Positions 1 to 12,000 of a stretch of 64,000 nucleotides of DNA are shown piece by piece. Source of the stretch: Symsagittifera roscoffensis (taxonomy: Eukaryota; Xenacoelomorpha; Acoela; Convolutidae); assembly GCF_963678635.1 (NCBI RefSeq), contig NC_087070.1, positions 51,628,514 to 51,692,513 on the forward strand, given 5' to 3'. A model generated the notes under the pieces. The model worked only from the letters and a program-made list of their open reading frames with translations. It had not been told where the DNA came from and made no database searches. Position 1 is the stretch's first letter. Each line of letters starts with the position of its first letter. Made by a program: the position numbers and the translations under genes.

Positions 1-77
1 CAGTCAAGAGTGTATCGAGTACCTGTGTGAACATGCACCAGAACAGCTCTCACTGACTAACCCCAACTCATCACAAG
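1..77 (+). CDS. PLA2G6: PLA2G6-like exon 1 (partial): ankyrin region
   Basis: Open in frame from base 2, reading SQECIEYLCEHAPEQL and onward; it ends at CAAG|GTTAAA in phase 1. It looks like the second half of an ankyrin helix pair. The joined codon with the next exon is GGT (Gly). The upstream edge is the window edge, so the true acceptor is not visible. Confidence 0.65.
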
Positions 78-3000
78 GTTAAAAAATTTATCAATACTGA
101 AATTTTATCTTTTTACATTGTTTATTTGTGTGAGATCGAACTTAGTTAGTATTAAAAAGTTAGTCAAATTTTTAGTTTTGTTTTGCGAGTGGTTAGAAAC
201 AGGAATTACAACCATTTTTCAAAGCCATTTTTCCAGTTTTTTCCTTTTCTAGAAAGAAGGTTAACTCTACTTTTTCACAGACCGACCCCTGACCTGATCG
301 TTTTAAGGTGTAAAAGAACCAAAATTTTCTTCTCGCTAAGTTGGATTTTTTTTTTGCAGTTTGACTTTTGATTTCTCTAGTTCAGCTTATTTCTTTTGTT
401 GAAAGGAAGGTAAACTCTACTATTGAACAGCAAAAGTGTTAATTTTACGAAAAACGAGAATAATTTAGTTTCAAAAATGGACTAGTTCTCTGAATTTCCA
501 GCGAAATGAAAAAGTTACCTATTGATTGAGTTTTATCTAGATGGGATAAAATGCCATCTACAATGCCATCAGTTGTCATCAATAAATCTGAAAGTTCAAA
601 GAGTTTTGAGGTGATATATATTTTTTTTGAAGTTGAAAAGGCTCAAAAGTTTTCAACCAGTTTTTTTTGTGCCCTTTTTTTTTCTAAACTAGTCCAATTA
701 TGTGTTGTTCTAGTAGTTTTTATTAAGAGTCGATGAACGTGTTTCAGACTCTTATATAGATTGTGATGATTTTTTTTGTTTATTTTTCAGAAGTTGTTCA
801 ACGAACAGCAAAGGCGTAAGGTCACATAAAATGTGATCGACTTCTAGTTTCGAAAATGAAATTTAATTTTCAGATTTCCCAGCGGAATATAAACTTTACC
901 TTTTGATCGAGTTTCAATCATTAATTTTTCTTGAGTTTTAAAGCCATATACTTTTTTCTTTGAAACTTGAAAGCTTAGATCAGTATTTTTTCTTCCTCGC
1001 GTTCATGGACTCTTTGCCAACTGTTGTTGGCTTTGTTTTAATGTTTTAATTTGACTATCTATGTTTCCGAGAACCCATTGATTGCTAGGGACTAGACTGC
1101 GCTTTTTCCACAGTATAAGATACCTTTATACTCCTAATTTTTTTTTTCGATTTTTCATTCTCTTTTGCTCTGTAAGTCCATACAGATATGGCTTTACATA
1201 CCGCTGACGGTGATTTGATTTTGGTTTTTTATATTGCCTCCTTATTGCCCAGTGCATATCCTAAGTTTTATCCTAAGTTTTTTTTGTTACTTTAAGTTTC
1301 CATGAAATATCACTGGTCCTTCAAAGAAAAAGTAATAATGTAACTACTGTTGCACACTTGAGAATTTTTGATCTTATGTGATCTAATTAATAGGAATGTG
1401 TTCACCGTGACTGAATTTTATTAAGAGTAATGATCGTAGTGAAGACTCTTATATAGGTGTTGCTGATTTTTTTGTATTTTTTTTCAGGAAAGAGTCTTAA
1501 ATTGTGCATAAAAGTCTCTAATAACTACATATATGCTTTCATACATATTGATGCATTTATGAATGCACTTATGAATATATGCACTGTTTGAGTTGATTGA
1601 AATTCATTTGCTGAAAGTTACGTAAATAGCACTCCAAATACGAACGTGGAAATGGCGCGAAAAAGCGTGAACTATTTCTAGTTTCGATAGTGGAATTTAA
1701 TTTTTAGATTTCCAGCGGAATAAAAACTTTCTGTTGATCCAATTTTCTCAAGTTGGGTTAATGTTATCAAAGAAGAGCCGGTCATAAATTTTTCTAGAAA
1801 TTCAAAGAGCTTAAAGGGCATCTATTTTTCGAACGTTTGCAAGTTGAGATTTTGTCAACTGAGTCTTTTTTTTTAGTTTACCTGCGTTCGTTACTCTTTT
1901 CCAAGTGTCATTTGGCTATATTCCATGTTTTTGACTCATGTTTTTGTTTGTGTTTTATGTTTTTGTTTAATCGCAAGTGGTACAAAGCTCTGCTTTGCCT
2001 CTGTCTCAAATTGGGTTTCTTTTATCAACAAAGTGTTAATATTAGTGGTCCATGAAGTAAAGAGATCGAAGAGTTTGTGTTTTTATTCAAAAATATAAAA
2101 TGTTTCGAAAAACCATTTTTTTGGATTCCGTGGGTTTATGTAGACTTTTCCAACAGCTTGTTGGCTATGTTTATTTTTTAATTGCTTTTCGAAATTCCAA
2201 GTTTTTGAATGACCACCCAAAAGTCCTGTCACAGGTATCGATACTAAAAGTTTCACGGAAGCGGGAAGTTATTTTTGTGTTCGGTGCTGTTTTAATTTTT
2301 CTTTTCAAATCAGGCACCACAAAGAAGCGTCAGATGGGGTCGAGTGATATGTTGAACTTTTTTTGGATTCGTGCTTTTCGTCCTAATTTTCTTCGGTTCA
2401 TTTTACGTTGTTTTCTCAAATGTCATTTTGTCATCTGGTACGTTTTTTATCGGCTTACTTTTCTAGGCTTTCTGGGTTGTAACTTTTATTTAAACTTTTT
2501 ACCACAATTAAAAATTGTTCTGTTATTTGTAAAGTCTGTTTTTTTTCAATAACTTTTTGTTATTTTGCTTAAATGGTATTGGCTCTTGTTATATCGGGCT
2601 AGTCAATTTATAGGTCGTAGTTTTTAGGGCAAAAATGTTTTCATGGGCTTTTTTGGGTTTCAGTAGGGATGGGTCAAGCAAATTTCGAATCTCAAAATTT
2701 TTTAGCTGAAAATTATTTTGTGACAACAGTTTTGTTTTCGGGTCAACGGATCTATACCTAAATTTCGTTCAACTTTTTTTGAAGTATTTTTAAAAAATAT
2801 ATCAAAAGTTTTCGACTTTTCTCTTTTTTATGTATTCACTATCTTGTGATGCGATGTATTTGCTGTGTCGCAGGTGTTGCGAAGCTCATCTTTGGTCAAG
2901 AAAATTTCAGATTTGTCTTTAAATACAAAGTTGAGAGTGACGAGTCACTGTTGATCTTGAATCATTTTAAACTTTTGTCGCTATAGTTCTAATTTTATTT

Positions 3001-6000
3001 TGCATTATAAAATTTATTATCAGCAACTAATTGGACTGATTTTCAAAGATGCATTTCATTCAGATGTCCATTACAACGTTCAATTATATTGCGTCCATAA
3101 CTGCCATTAGAAAAAAATGGCCAATTTCTGTTCTTATAGCCCAATTTTCTGAACACATTTGTCATAAAGAAAATGTTTTTTTTTTTTAATTTCTTGTTTC
3201 ATTTTTTGCCACTTTTGAGCCTTTATAGAGGAGTTAAACACTAACTTAGTGTTTAAATCCTCTATATAGGCTCAAAAGTAGCAAAAAATGAAACAAGAAA
3301 TAAAAAAAACATTTTCTTCATGACTAATGTGTTCAGAAAATTGGGCTATTAGAACAGAAATTGGCTTTTTTTCTATGGCAGTTATGGACGCAATATAATT
3401 GAACGCTGCAATCGACATCTGAGTGAAATGCTTCTTTGAAAATCAGTCCAATTAGTTGCTGGGGCGCATCTACTCTTACCAATTCCTTTGTTAAATTAGA
3501 TTGTTTTTAATACAGGAGAAGCAGGTTTTTATGCAAAAATCACTTTCTGTTTCGAGCAGTGGGTTCTTCGAGCTTTGAATATTTCATCTATATTGGATCT
3601 ATAACTGGCTATTCATCTTCTTGCAAATTGGGTAACCATGTTCATAGCGTGCTGTAATTGTTCATATGTGGAAGGCAATTTTACGATAAATAAAATTTAG
3701 TGTTTTCTCATTTGCATTTAGTGAGTGTAAAGTTTTTTATTGTTTCTCGTTTTCTGAATCTTAGAATTAGTTCTTTTAAGTCTTTGAAATTATACACTTT
3801 TTGACTTATCTAGCTGCTGTTACTAAACACTTTATCTTGAAAGACCTTCAAAGGCATACCTTCATTTTTATGTTATTACTAATATTACTATTAACCTGAA
3901 TGAATTTCTTCTTGAGTTTTTTTTAAATTATGAGTGTAATTAAAATATGATTTATTATTATTATCTGTATTTATTTTTTCGCGGCAGGTGAACTTCCTCT
4001 GCATATGGTGAAATCGAGAAAAGCAATCTCCGCTCTTCTGAGTCACGGAGTGAAAACGGAGAGCAGAAACAGTGTGGGCAAGACAGCTCTGCACGTGATG
4101 AGTGAGAGGAGAAACATCAAGTGTCTTCTGAGACTGTTGTCGTGTGATGCAAACCCGGACGCACAGGACGACAACGGGAACACACCACTGCATTGTGCTG
4201 TACTTACTCACAAGTCTATTAACAGTAAGTCAATCCTAGCGTTTAATTCATAGAAAATATCCGATTGGGAATAACTTTATTTTATTGTTTCAGGTTTTAT
4301 CTAGCGGTGATTCATAGAATTGGATTATAGTCATTGCCCCATTTTTGAAAATATCCGAACCAGCTTTGTCTGAAATTGTTCTTTTTGAAATTAAAAAACA
4401 ATTTAAACCACTTTCAATCTGGAAAAAACGAACCAACAAAGCATATAGAAGCTCATGCGAATACGAAGTTCTTAGGATCTTTATTTTACGCTCTTAACTA
4501 TCTCTGAGTTTTTATTGCAATCAACATTTAGAAGTTTATTAGAGTCAGGCCTTACTTATAATGCTCAGTTTAGTCTTTTAGCAACTTGAAATTTTACTTT
4601 TCTTTGTGATAGAACTCAATATCTTATATACATTGTGATGATTTTTTAAAAGTCGATTTACGTTGTTCAGACTGGGATGATTCAAAAAAAAATTTTAAAG
4701 AAAATTCTAAAATTTGTTCAGGCTCAAAATTTAATTTTTTGTTATTCGACTTCTGATTTCTTTTTAAGTTCAGTTCATTTCCTTTGTTAAAAGGAACGCA
4801 AACGCCACTATCGAACAGCGACAGCGTAAAGATCACAAAAAATTTTGATCGACTTCTAGTTTCGAAGATGGAATTTAATTATCGAATTTCCCAGAGAAAT
4901 AAAAACTTTTATCTTTGATCCAGTTTTCTCAAATTTCATCAAAAAATGTGCCAATCATAACTTGTTCGAGAAATTCAAAGAGCTTTAAGGCCATCTTTCT
5001 TTTGAAATTCGAAATTGGAATTTTTTTAAAGTAATTCTGTATTTTTTTTGTTTAATTGCGTTCATTGATTCTTTTCCAACTGTCTGATGGCTATGGTTTT
5101 AAGTTCCAAATGAGATAACATAATGGCTCGGACATTTTCATACTTCCGGAGCCTATTCATATTTCTGCGTGTCTCTAGGTAATTGAGGAGTCCCAGGTTT
5201 GAAGGATCTTAAAACTTCAATTTCGAAGGGCAAGTGTGATTAATCATCATTTAAAAAAATCTTAAATAGTTTCTGGTGAAGTAAACAAAAAAGAAAGAAA
5301 TAATTGAAAAAAAAAATAGAATTTGTATGTTTTCAGGTTGGGTGTTGAAGTATGACGAAGTGGTGATGGACATCGTGAGAGCCCTGTTAGTATTTGGGGC
5401 GAGTGTGGACTTAGTGAACAAAGAGAACTTCTCTGTGAGACATATTGTGTCGTGTCAGACTAAGGACCACAAACTCCTCCGCACTCTCAGTGACATCGGC
5501 GCCAAGAGGTGTCCAGTCCAGTCGCCAGTGCCTAGCTTAACTATGCGTAAGTTATTAAATTTCTATAAACGATGTGAAAACACTTATTTAAGTCATGTGG
5601 TTTTTGTTTGTTAGTGCAAATGGCGCAAAAAAACGTGGATGACAATACGAAAGCGGATTGAAAATTTTAGATTTTCCAGCTGAATAAAATAACTTATGAT
5701 CCAAATTAGATTTTGTGTTGATTTTTTGTTTTTTTTAGGCAGAAATCATAAAACTTGATCACGCTCAAGTCTTCAGTTAAGTTGATTGTCTTAAGTTAAG
5801 TTCTGCTCTCCAATTATAACGAATGTGCAAATGGTGCGAAATAATGTGAATGACTTTTCCTCAAAAGTTCTTAGCTTTATATTTCAGAGCAGAATAAAAA
5901 ATCTATTGTTGAAGCTTCCTCTCTGATTGAGCTAGTTTTTTTGAGCAGCGTAGTGTCTTTTTACGGTATCCTTTTTTCCCAACCTAAGTCGCAAATAAAA

Positions 6001-9000
6001 GTGCTCATAAAAGTGCAACGTTTGCATTTTTATATCTGGCTTACTTTTGCTGCATAGCATTTTGTTTATGTATCTGGTTTATTGGTGGCTGGTTTGTTTG
6101 ATAAAAAACAGGTTTTATGAAAATATATGGGATTTGGTTTTTGATTACTATTTTTTGAGAGGCCTGCAGAGCAGCCAAATGAAGATATCAAGGAGAAGGT
6201 AACTGTTGAAGATAAACAAGAAGCTAATATTGTTAAAGCTAAAATAGTTGAAACTGAACAAGTGGTCGAGTTGAACGAAATTGTTGGAACAGCAGACCTT
6301 GAGTCAACGATTGCAAAATTCTTGGAGATTTCCTCAAAGCTGAAAATTCAGACGCTTCAAACGTTCTTGAAGAACAGTCCAGAAAGACATAATGAAGAGC
6401 GCGCAGAACTGGAATCGGAACCTGGAGATGAATTGGAAGAACTTAAACTGGAAGATAAAACAGAAACTAACGTCGACAAAACCGAACAAGCGATGGAATT
6501 TGAGGAAACAACTTACAATATCGAACTAAGACTTGGATTCAGCGCCTTCCGATTTTCCTGAAGATGATCTTATATTTCAGAACAGCCAAACACAGATATG
6601 AAGCAGGAACTTTAACTTTTCTCAAAAACAACGCTTCGATTTTTACACATTCGAAGCGTAGTGTATTATTACGAAGAATTTTTTCTAAGCTAAGTCACTA
6701 ATAAAAGTGCTCATTTAGTGGCACTTTGGTATATTTCAGTTTACTCACATTTAAGCTTATTCAAGCATAAGCAATTTCATGGCAGTTTTTAGAACTCTAA
6801 GCTGCTTTTTTGTCGTGTTCTCGCTAGTGTTTTTGAAGCGCAGCTTCGCCTCTGTGTCGTCAAATTACAAGCGGCTGTGGAGCAGATGTGAGAACGTAAT
6901 ACTCCTAATCTCAACAGTAGTTTTTTTCAATGTGCTTTTTAATGTTTATCTTTTCCTAGTTTCACATTCTTTTGCCTGTTTAGAGCTTTTTTGCGTTTTC
7001 CTTGTTTGTGTTTGCGGATTGCAGCTTTGCATCTGTGTTTCAACCAAAGACGCAGTTTTCTGCGGTAAATTCTTCTGGTTAATTATTGTTGCAGTTTTGT
7101 TTCTTTTGGCTAAGTCAATTGATCTAGCATCATCTGCTTCTTGAAGCGCAGTGATTGCTGCCTATGCATTATTCCCATTTTGGAATATAGCATTCTCTCG
7201 AAAGGCGTGTTTTGATTTAGTTTTTTTCATTGCGTCTGAGGGAAGATTTTCAAAAAGCTGTTACGCTTGCGATAAGCAAGAGTTAAAAACGAAATTTAGA
7301 CTTTTTAACAAATTGGATCACAAAATGACCTATATAACTTGATAGCTTGTTTTTTATAATAAATTTAAGTTATAAATCTGTTTTTTTTTTTAAAACTGAA
7401 TTCATATCGCTTCAAAAAATGTCATGCCATCGTTAATCGCCACATCGCAGAGTTTTCTTATGCTTTCTGCAATTTTCATTGTAGTTGCAAATATTTGTGG
7501 TTTTCTCTTGTAAATTTCACGGACACCGCAGCTGCTCCCGATGTGCAGGAGTCTTCTGAGTCGGCCGACACCGGAGCGTTCATGGTCACCGCAGCTGCTT
7601 CCGATGCTCGCTGGCCGTGTGTCTTCTGCAAAAAAACAGTCACTAATCGCGGTTACTCGGTTCTTTGTTGCCAGTGTTTATGCTGGGCACACCGTGCCTC
7701 TGAATATCACCCTGCTTCTGAACCGGCGAAAGTTTTTGCATTGTTGTTGCATTTTAAAGCCAGACTACAGGAGCACCGAAGGGACGGCTCACCTGTTGGC
7801 GCCCACCTGCGAGAGTGCGGAGACGATAATTTTTCACCGGATTTCCAGTGCAAGATTCTGGACAGGAGCATTGACACCCAGAATTTGCTAACTCTCGAAG
7901 CCCTCTACATCTCGGGGAAAGCTCCAGCCCTGAATCAGCGCGAGGAGTACCGGCAGCGCCAGCTAACGCTGCGCTTCTAATCTCTTTGTCGTTTTAACTT
8001 ATATGTTATATCAAATAGTGCTTTTTTATTCTCTGATTTTATGTGATTTTTTATTGCTTACGATGTTTGTTGTTTTTTCTTTCAATTGTTCTGATAATGT
8101 CTTAATTGACGAAAACGTTCAAGCATTGATACTTGTTTTTTCACTTGTAAATTTGCTAGTGCTAGCCCTGACGTGTTTCTTTTTTTATATTTTTTGTCGC
8201 TTAAAAGTTTTGTTTTGCTCAAATTGTTTCGGCATACTGACCAAATATTGCGTCGTTTCAGTATTGCGTAATTATATGTCCCATCCTGGAACACAAAAGG
8301 ATAAGAAGAGTTTTAGAACGTTATAGTTCCGTTTTTTGACTTTTTTCCGGCTCAACGGTAGGTTACGCAAGTTATTTAGGCTAAGCTGCCGCTAAATAAC
8401 TTTCTGAATTCTTGTTTCACGCCTGCGATTGTATTGCTGGACAATTTTTCCTCAAATTGAACGTCATTCGAGACACCATAATGACATTTTGAAAGCTGTT
8501 TTTTTTTCGAATTAGTGGCTTTCATTTCTTTTTTTTATCTGCTAGCTTGCATTACTATGCTTGCGGGATATCGCATATATATGTAAAGTTTTTGAAAATA
8601 GATCAATTTTTTTCTATAAAAGTTTATCAGACAAAGGTTTTGTACTGATGCAAGCAGTCTTGCTAGAGTGTGGATGAAAGTAGAGTTATTCAAGAAGCAG
8701 TGAGTTAGAAATTAAGTGACTGATTCTTGGCCGTTTTGGTGCTTTAGCTTAACCTTTTGGATCCGTGTCGTTTTTTTTTTTCTAAAATATAGCTGCAAAC
8801 CACTTAACATAAACCAGTGTTGTGTTCCTAGATCAGTCAAATTAAGGCGCCTTTCTTCTTGCAAAGCTTGTACATTAATTAATTATCTTGTTTAGCTTTA
8901 ACCGCTTCATTAAATTGCTTTCGTTGCTGCGTGATATGAAGGAATAAACTATGCTGAAAGTTTATTGAACACAAGACCCCATTGCTAAATGGTTAAGTTA

Positions 9001-12000
9001 AGTTACTCTTGCTTGGGAGGTCTGAGTTTGGATCCCGTTGTCTCAGAGGTGTTTATTATTTTTGAATTAGATTTTTTCTTCGAAAAATGCTTGTGCTTTT
9101 TTGCCCTTATAAGAGCTGATTTTGCCGTTTTTCTAGCTTGTTTGCTCTGTGCAGCTTTGTTTTCTGTGAATTTAATCTATCATTCAACAATAATTGCTTT
9201 AAGAATACGTTTTTCTAAAAATAGTAATTGAATTCAACATATTCTTATCGTGGATCTTCTGATACAAATAATGCTCGTATGACAATTAAAGCTTCATCAT
9301 CCAAGCTTAAATTTCCAATCTGTACTAAATTAAACCTGTTTTGTACAGGAATCAGCAAATATATTACTAGGGAACTTGTGAAGTTTGTCAAATTGAACTG
9401 TTTGCCTTATAAGTGTCAAATTGGCGGATGTCGAAGTAAACATGAGAAGTAGTTTGTCTTCGACAGCAAAAGAGTGATTTGCTTAAACTAGAAATTCATG
9501 GTCTTGTTGCTAGAGAACAAAGCGTATATCTCAAATCTATAAAATAAATCAACGAATGATTCAAGTGATGATTTTGAAACAAATACCAGTCAAAATGACC
9601 TAATGAGTTTTGAAATAATATTTTATGTTTTGCATGATTGAAAGATAATTATTTTCTGATTCAATTTAAATTCAATTTGGGGTCCAATTGAACGATATAA
9701 CTAAATTAAATCCGTTCGCTGCCTTTAAATATGTTTTGAGTCGTTCGTGTCTATGGATAACTGCCTGCTAGCAAATTTTTTTATCCATCAAAATAGCGGT
9801 TTTTGTCTAGATTTGAAATAATAGCGTAATTTCATTTGTTATCACTATTCTAATGAGTTCTGTGTTTGTTTTCAGTGCATTGTACACAAGGCTGCTCTGG
9901 CTTGGGTGATTTCAATGGGGAACTCATTAACCCGGACTGGAACCCGCCTGATCTATCTGGTCAAATCAAAGAATTCATATCCACATTCGACCGGCACTTC
10001 AACCTCCTCGTGACCAAAACAGGAGACATGACTCCGACTGAAGAAAGTTGTTCCCAGTCGACGGCCTCGCCTTCGTTAAAACGAGTCAAGACGAAGGTTC
10101 CACTTCTTCACTTAACCGTTTATTTTCTTAGATTTATTTTTCCCGGGAAAAGTTAACTCAATTCTCATTATCATTTGGTGCTTTGGTTTAAAGTTTCTGT
10201 TCAAGTTCCTTTTTAATTCGTTTGATGATTGGAAGTTTCCAGTTTTTCTCATTCATGGAAGATTAATACACTTTAATCACCATAAAAAACTTTTGTTGAA
10301 TAATAATACATTTTCAGAAAGGTAACCCAATTTTATTGTTCCAACCAGTTGAAAAATGGGGAGGAACTTTGTATTCGAGTGTGTTTTAGTTCTTTATTTT
10401 ATATTTTTTTGTTTTCCTCGCCAAATCAGGTACCACAAATAATCATCGCACTGGGCTCAATGATATATCATACTAAAACCTTTTCAGTCGTAATTCGAAC
10501 GATCTTAAAAAGTTTCCCAGTGTCTAGAAAAACCGGTTTGAAATTTTTTGATTTTTGTTCAATTACAAGCTAATAGGGTGAGCGTCCAGCCTTACATTAG
10601 CTTATTTATGCTTAATTTAAGCCATGAAAACTAAAACTTAGTAATGTTAGTTTGTGGAGTTTTTAGCACCATTGTGGCAATCAGAAAATATGCCAATATC
10701 TTTTCCAATTGACTTACTACTACTGTAGAAAATATTTAAGTTCTATTTTTTTCGTTTAGATCTTTTCATCACACCACGCCGAATTTAAAAAATAAAAAAC
10801 TTCTAGTTTATGATAAAATACAAGTTTTTTCAATTTTTTTAAATTCTGTGTGGTGTGATGAAAAGATCTGAACGAAAAAAGAACTTAAATATTTTCGACA
10901 GTAGTAAAATAAGCCAATTGGAAAAGATATGGGCATATTTTTTTTTAATCTAAGGTTTTTTTGGCACTAAAAAAAAAATTGTAATGTTTCTAAGACTATG
11001 GTCGGAACATTCTGTGCTACTTTCACATAATCGGCTATCCTTGTTTAATTTTTTTAATGAATCGTCAAAAGTCTTTTTGGTTTCCTTGTTCATTGAGAGT
11101 TTTCCAATTGTCTGTTGGCTAGGTTTTCTTGCTTGTAACAGCTTTCACTTCAAGAAGCATTTGTCAATGACGAATCGCTTGCCTTATTAAACTGGTTTTT
11201 GTTTACAGACGGCAATGAAGAAAAGGGGACGAAGTGTCAGCCCGGAAGCATCCAGTTTGAACCCAAATAACGCCAGAGTTAGCAGAGGTACTAGTCCATG
11301 GGCTCAAAAGGACTCTTCGATAGGTTCAGAAAACGACGTCTATCGCGCCAGTAGTAGGTCCAGGAGCTGCAGTCCAGCAGAGCGCAATCACAGGTATGTA
11401 TTAAGATGGAGATGATTGAAAATGAGAGTGTTTTCACTTAGCACAGTGGTAAGGCGTTCACTTTGAAATCGTCAGATCGTGTATTCGATCCCACGCCATG
11501 GTAATGATAGTGTGTGAGGACCAGCTCTCGCTTGACCTCCAACTTCAGGTCTACCACAACCTGACCAAATTTGGCTGCAATAGTGGTACCACGTAAAAGT
11601 TCTAGACGCAAAAAAAAACGGCCTTGAGTCGCAAAAAAACAGCTTCGCTCTGCAAAATAACACTGTCTGGAATGTGGGGAGATAATACAAATGGACTATC
11701 CTCGACAGGACTGTTAAGGCCTACTGATAGCTCCTCTGCGATTCGCAGGAACTGCAATTATTATTATTATATATCTATCGTGCAGGTCCCGAACAATTAT
11801 GATAGATAGAAGATGGAACCCTCAATCTAGATGGCTTATAAGCTGTAAACATTTTAGAGTTAGTTGTGAAAATTAAAAAGTCTCTGAATGCTCGCCTGTA
11901 TTTAAACTATACTGTGGATTTGTCCATCTCTTGCCTGCAGAAACAAAAGTCAATTTTTTTTATATAAAAAAAGGTCTTCGTTTTTGTTCTTTGTGGCTAT

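Noticed and set aside
2100..2552. 150-codon open frame in intron 1
   Set aside because: T-rich composition gives a Phe/Leu-rich chain with no family similarity; overlaps family A/B repeat blocks.
6779..7144. Open frame of 121 codons with hydrophobic stretches
   Set aside because: It lies in composite SINE sequence whose blocks recur at 23k, 38k and 48k; Phe/Leu/Val richness comes from T-rich DNA.
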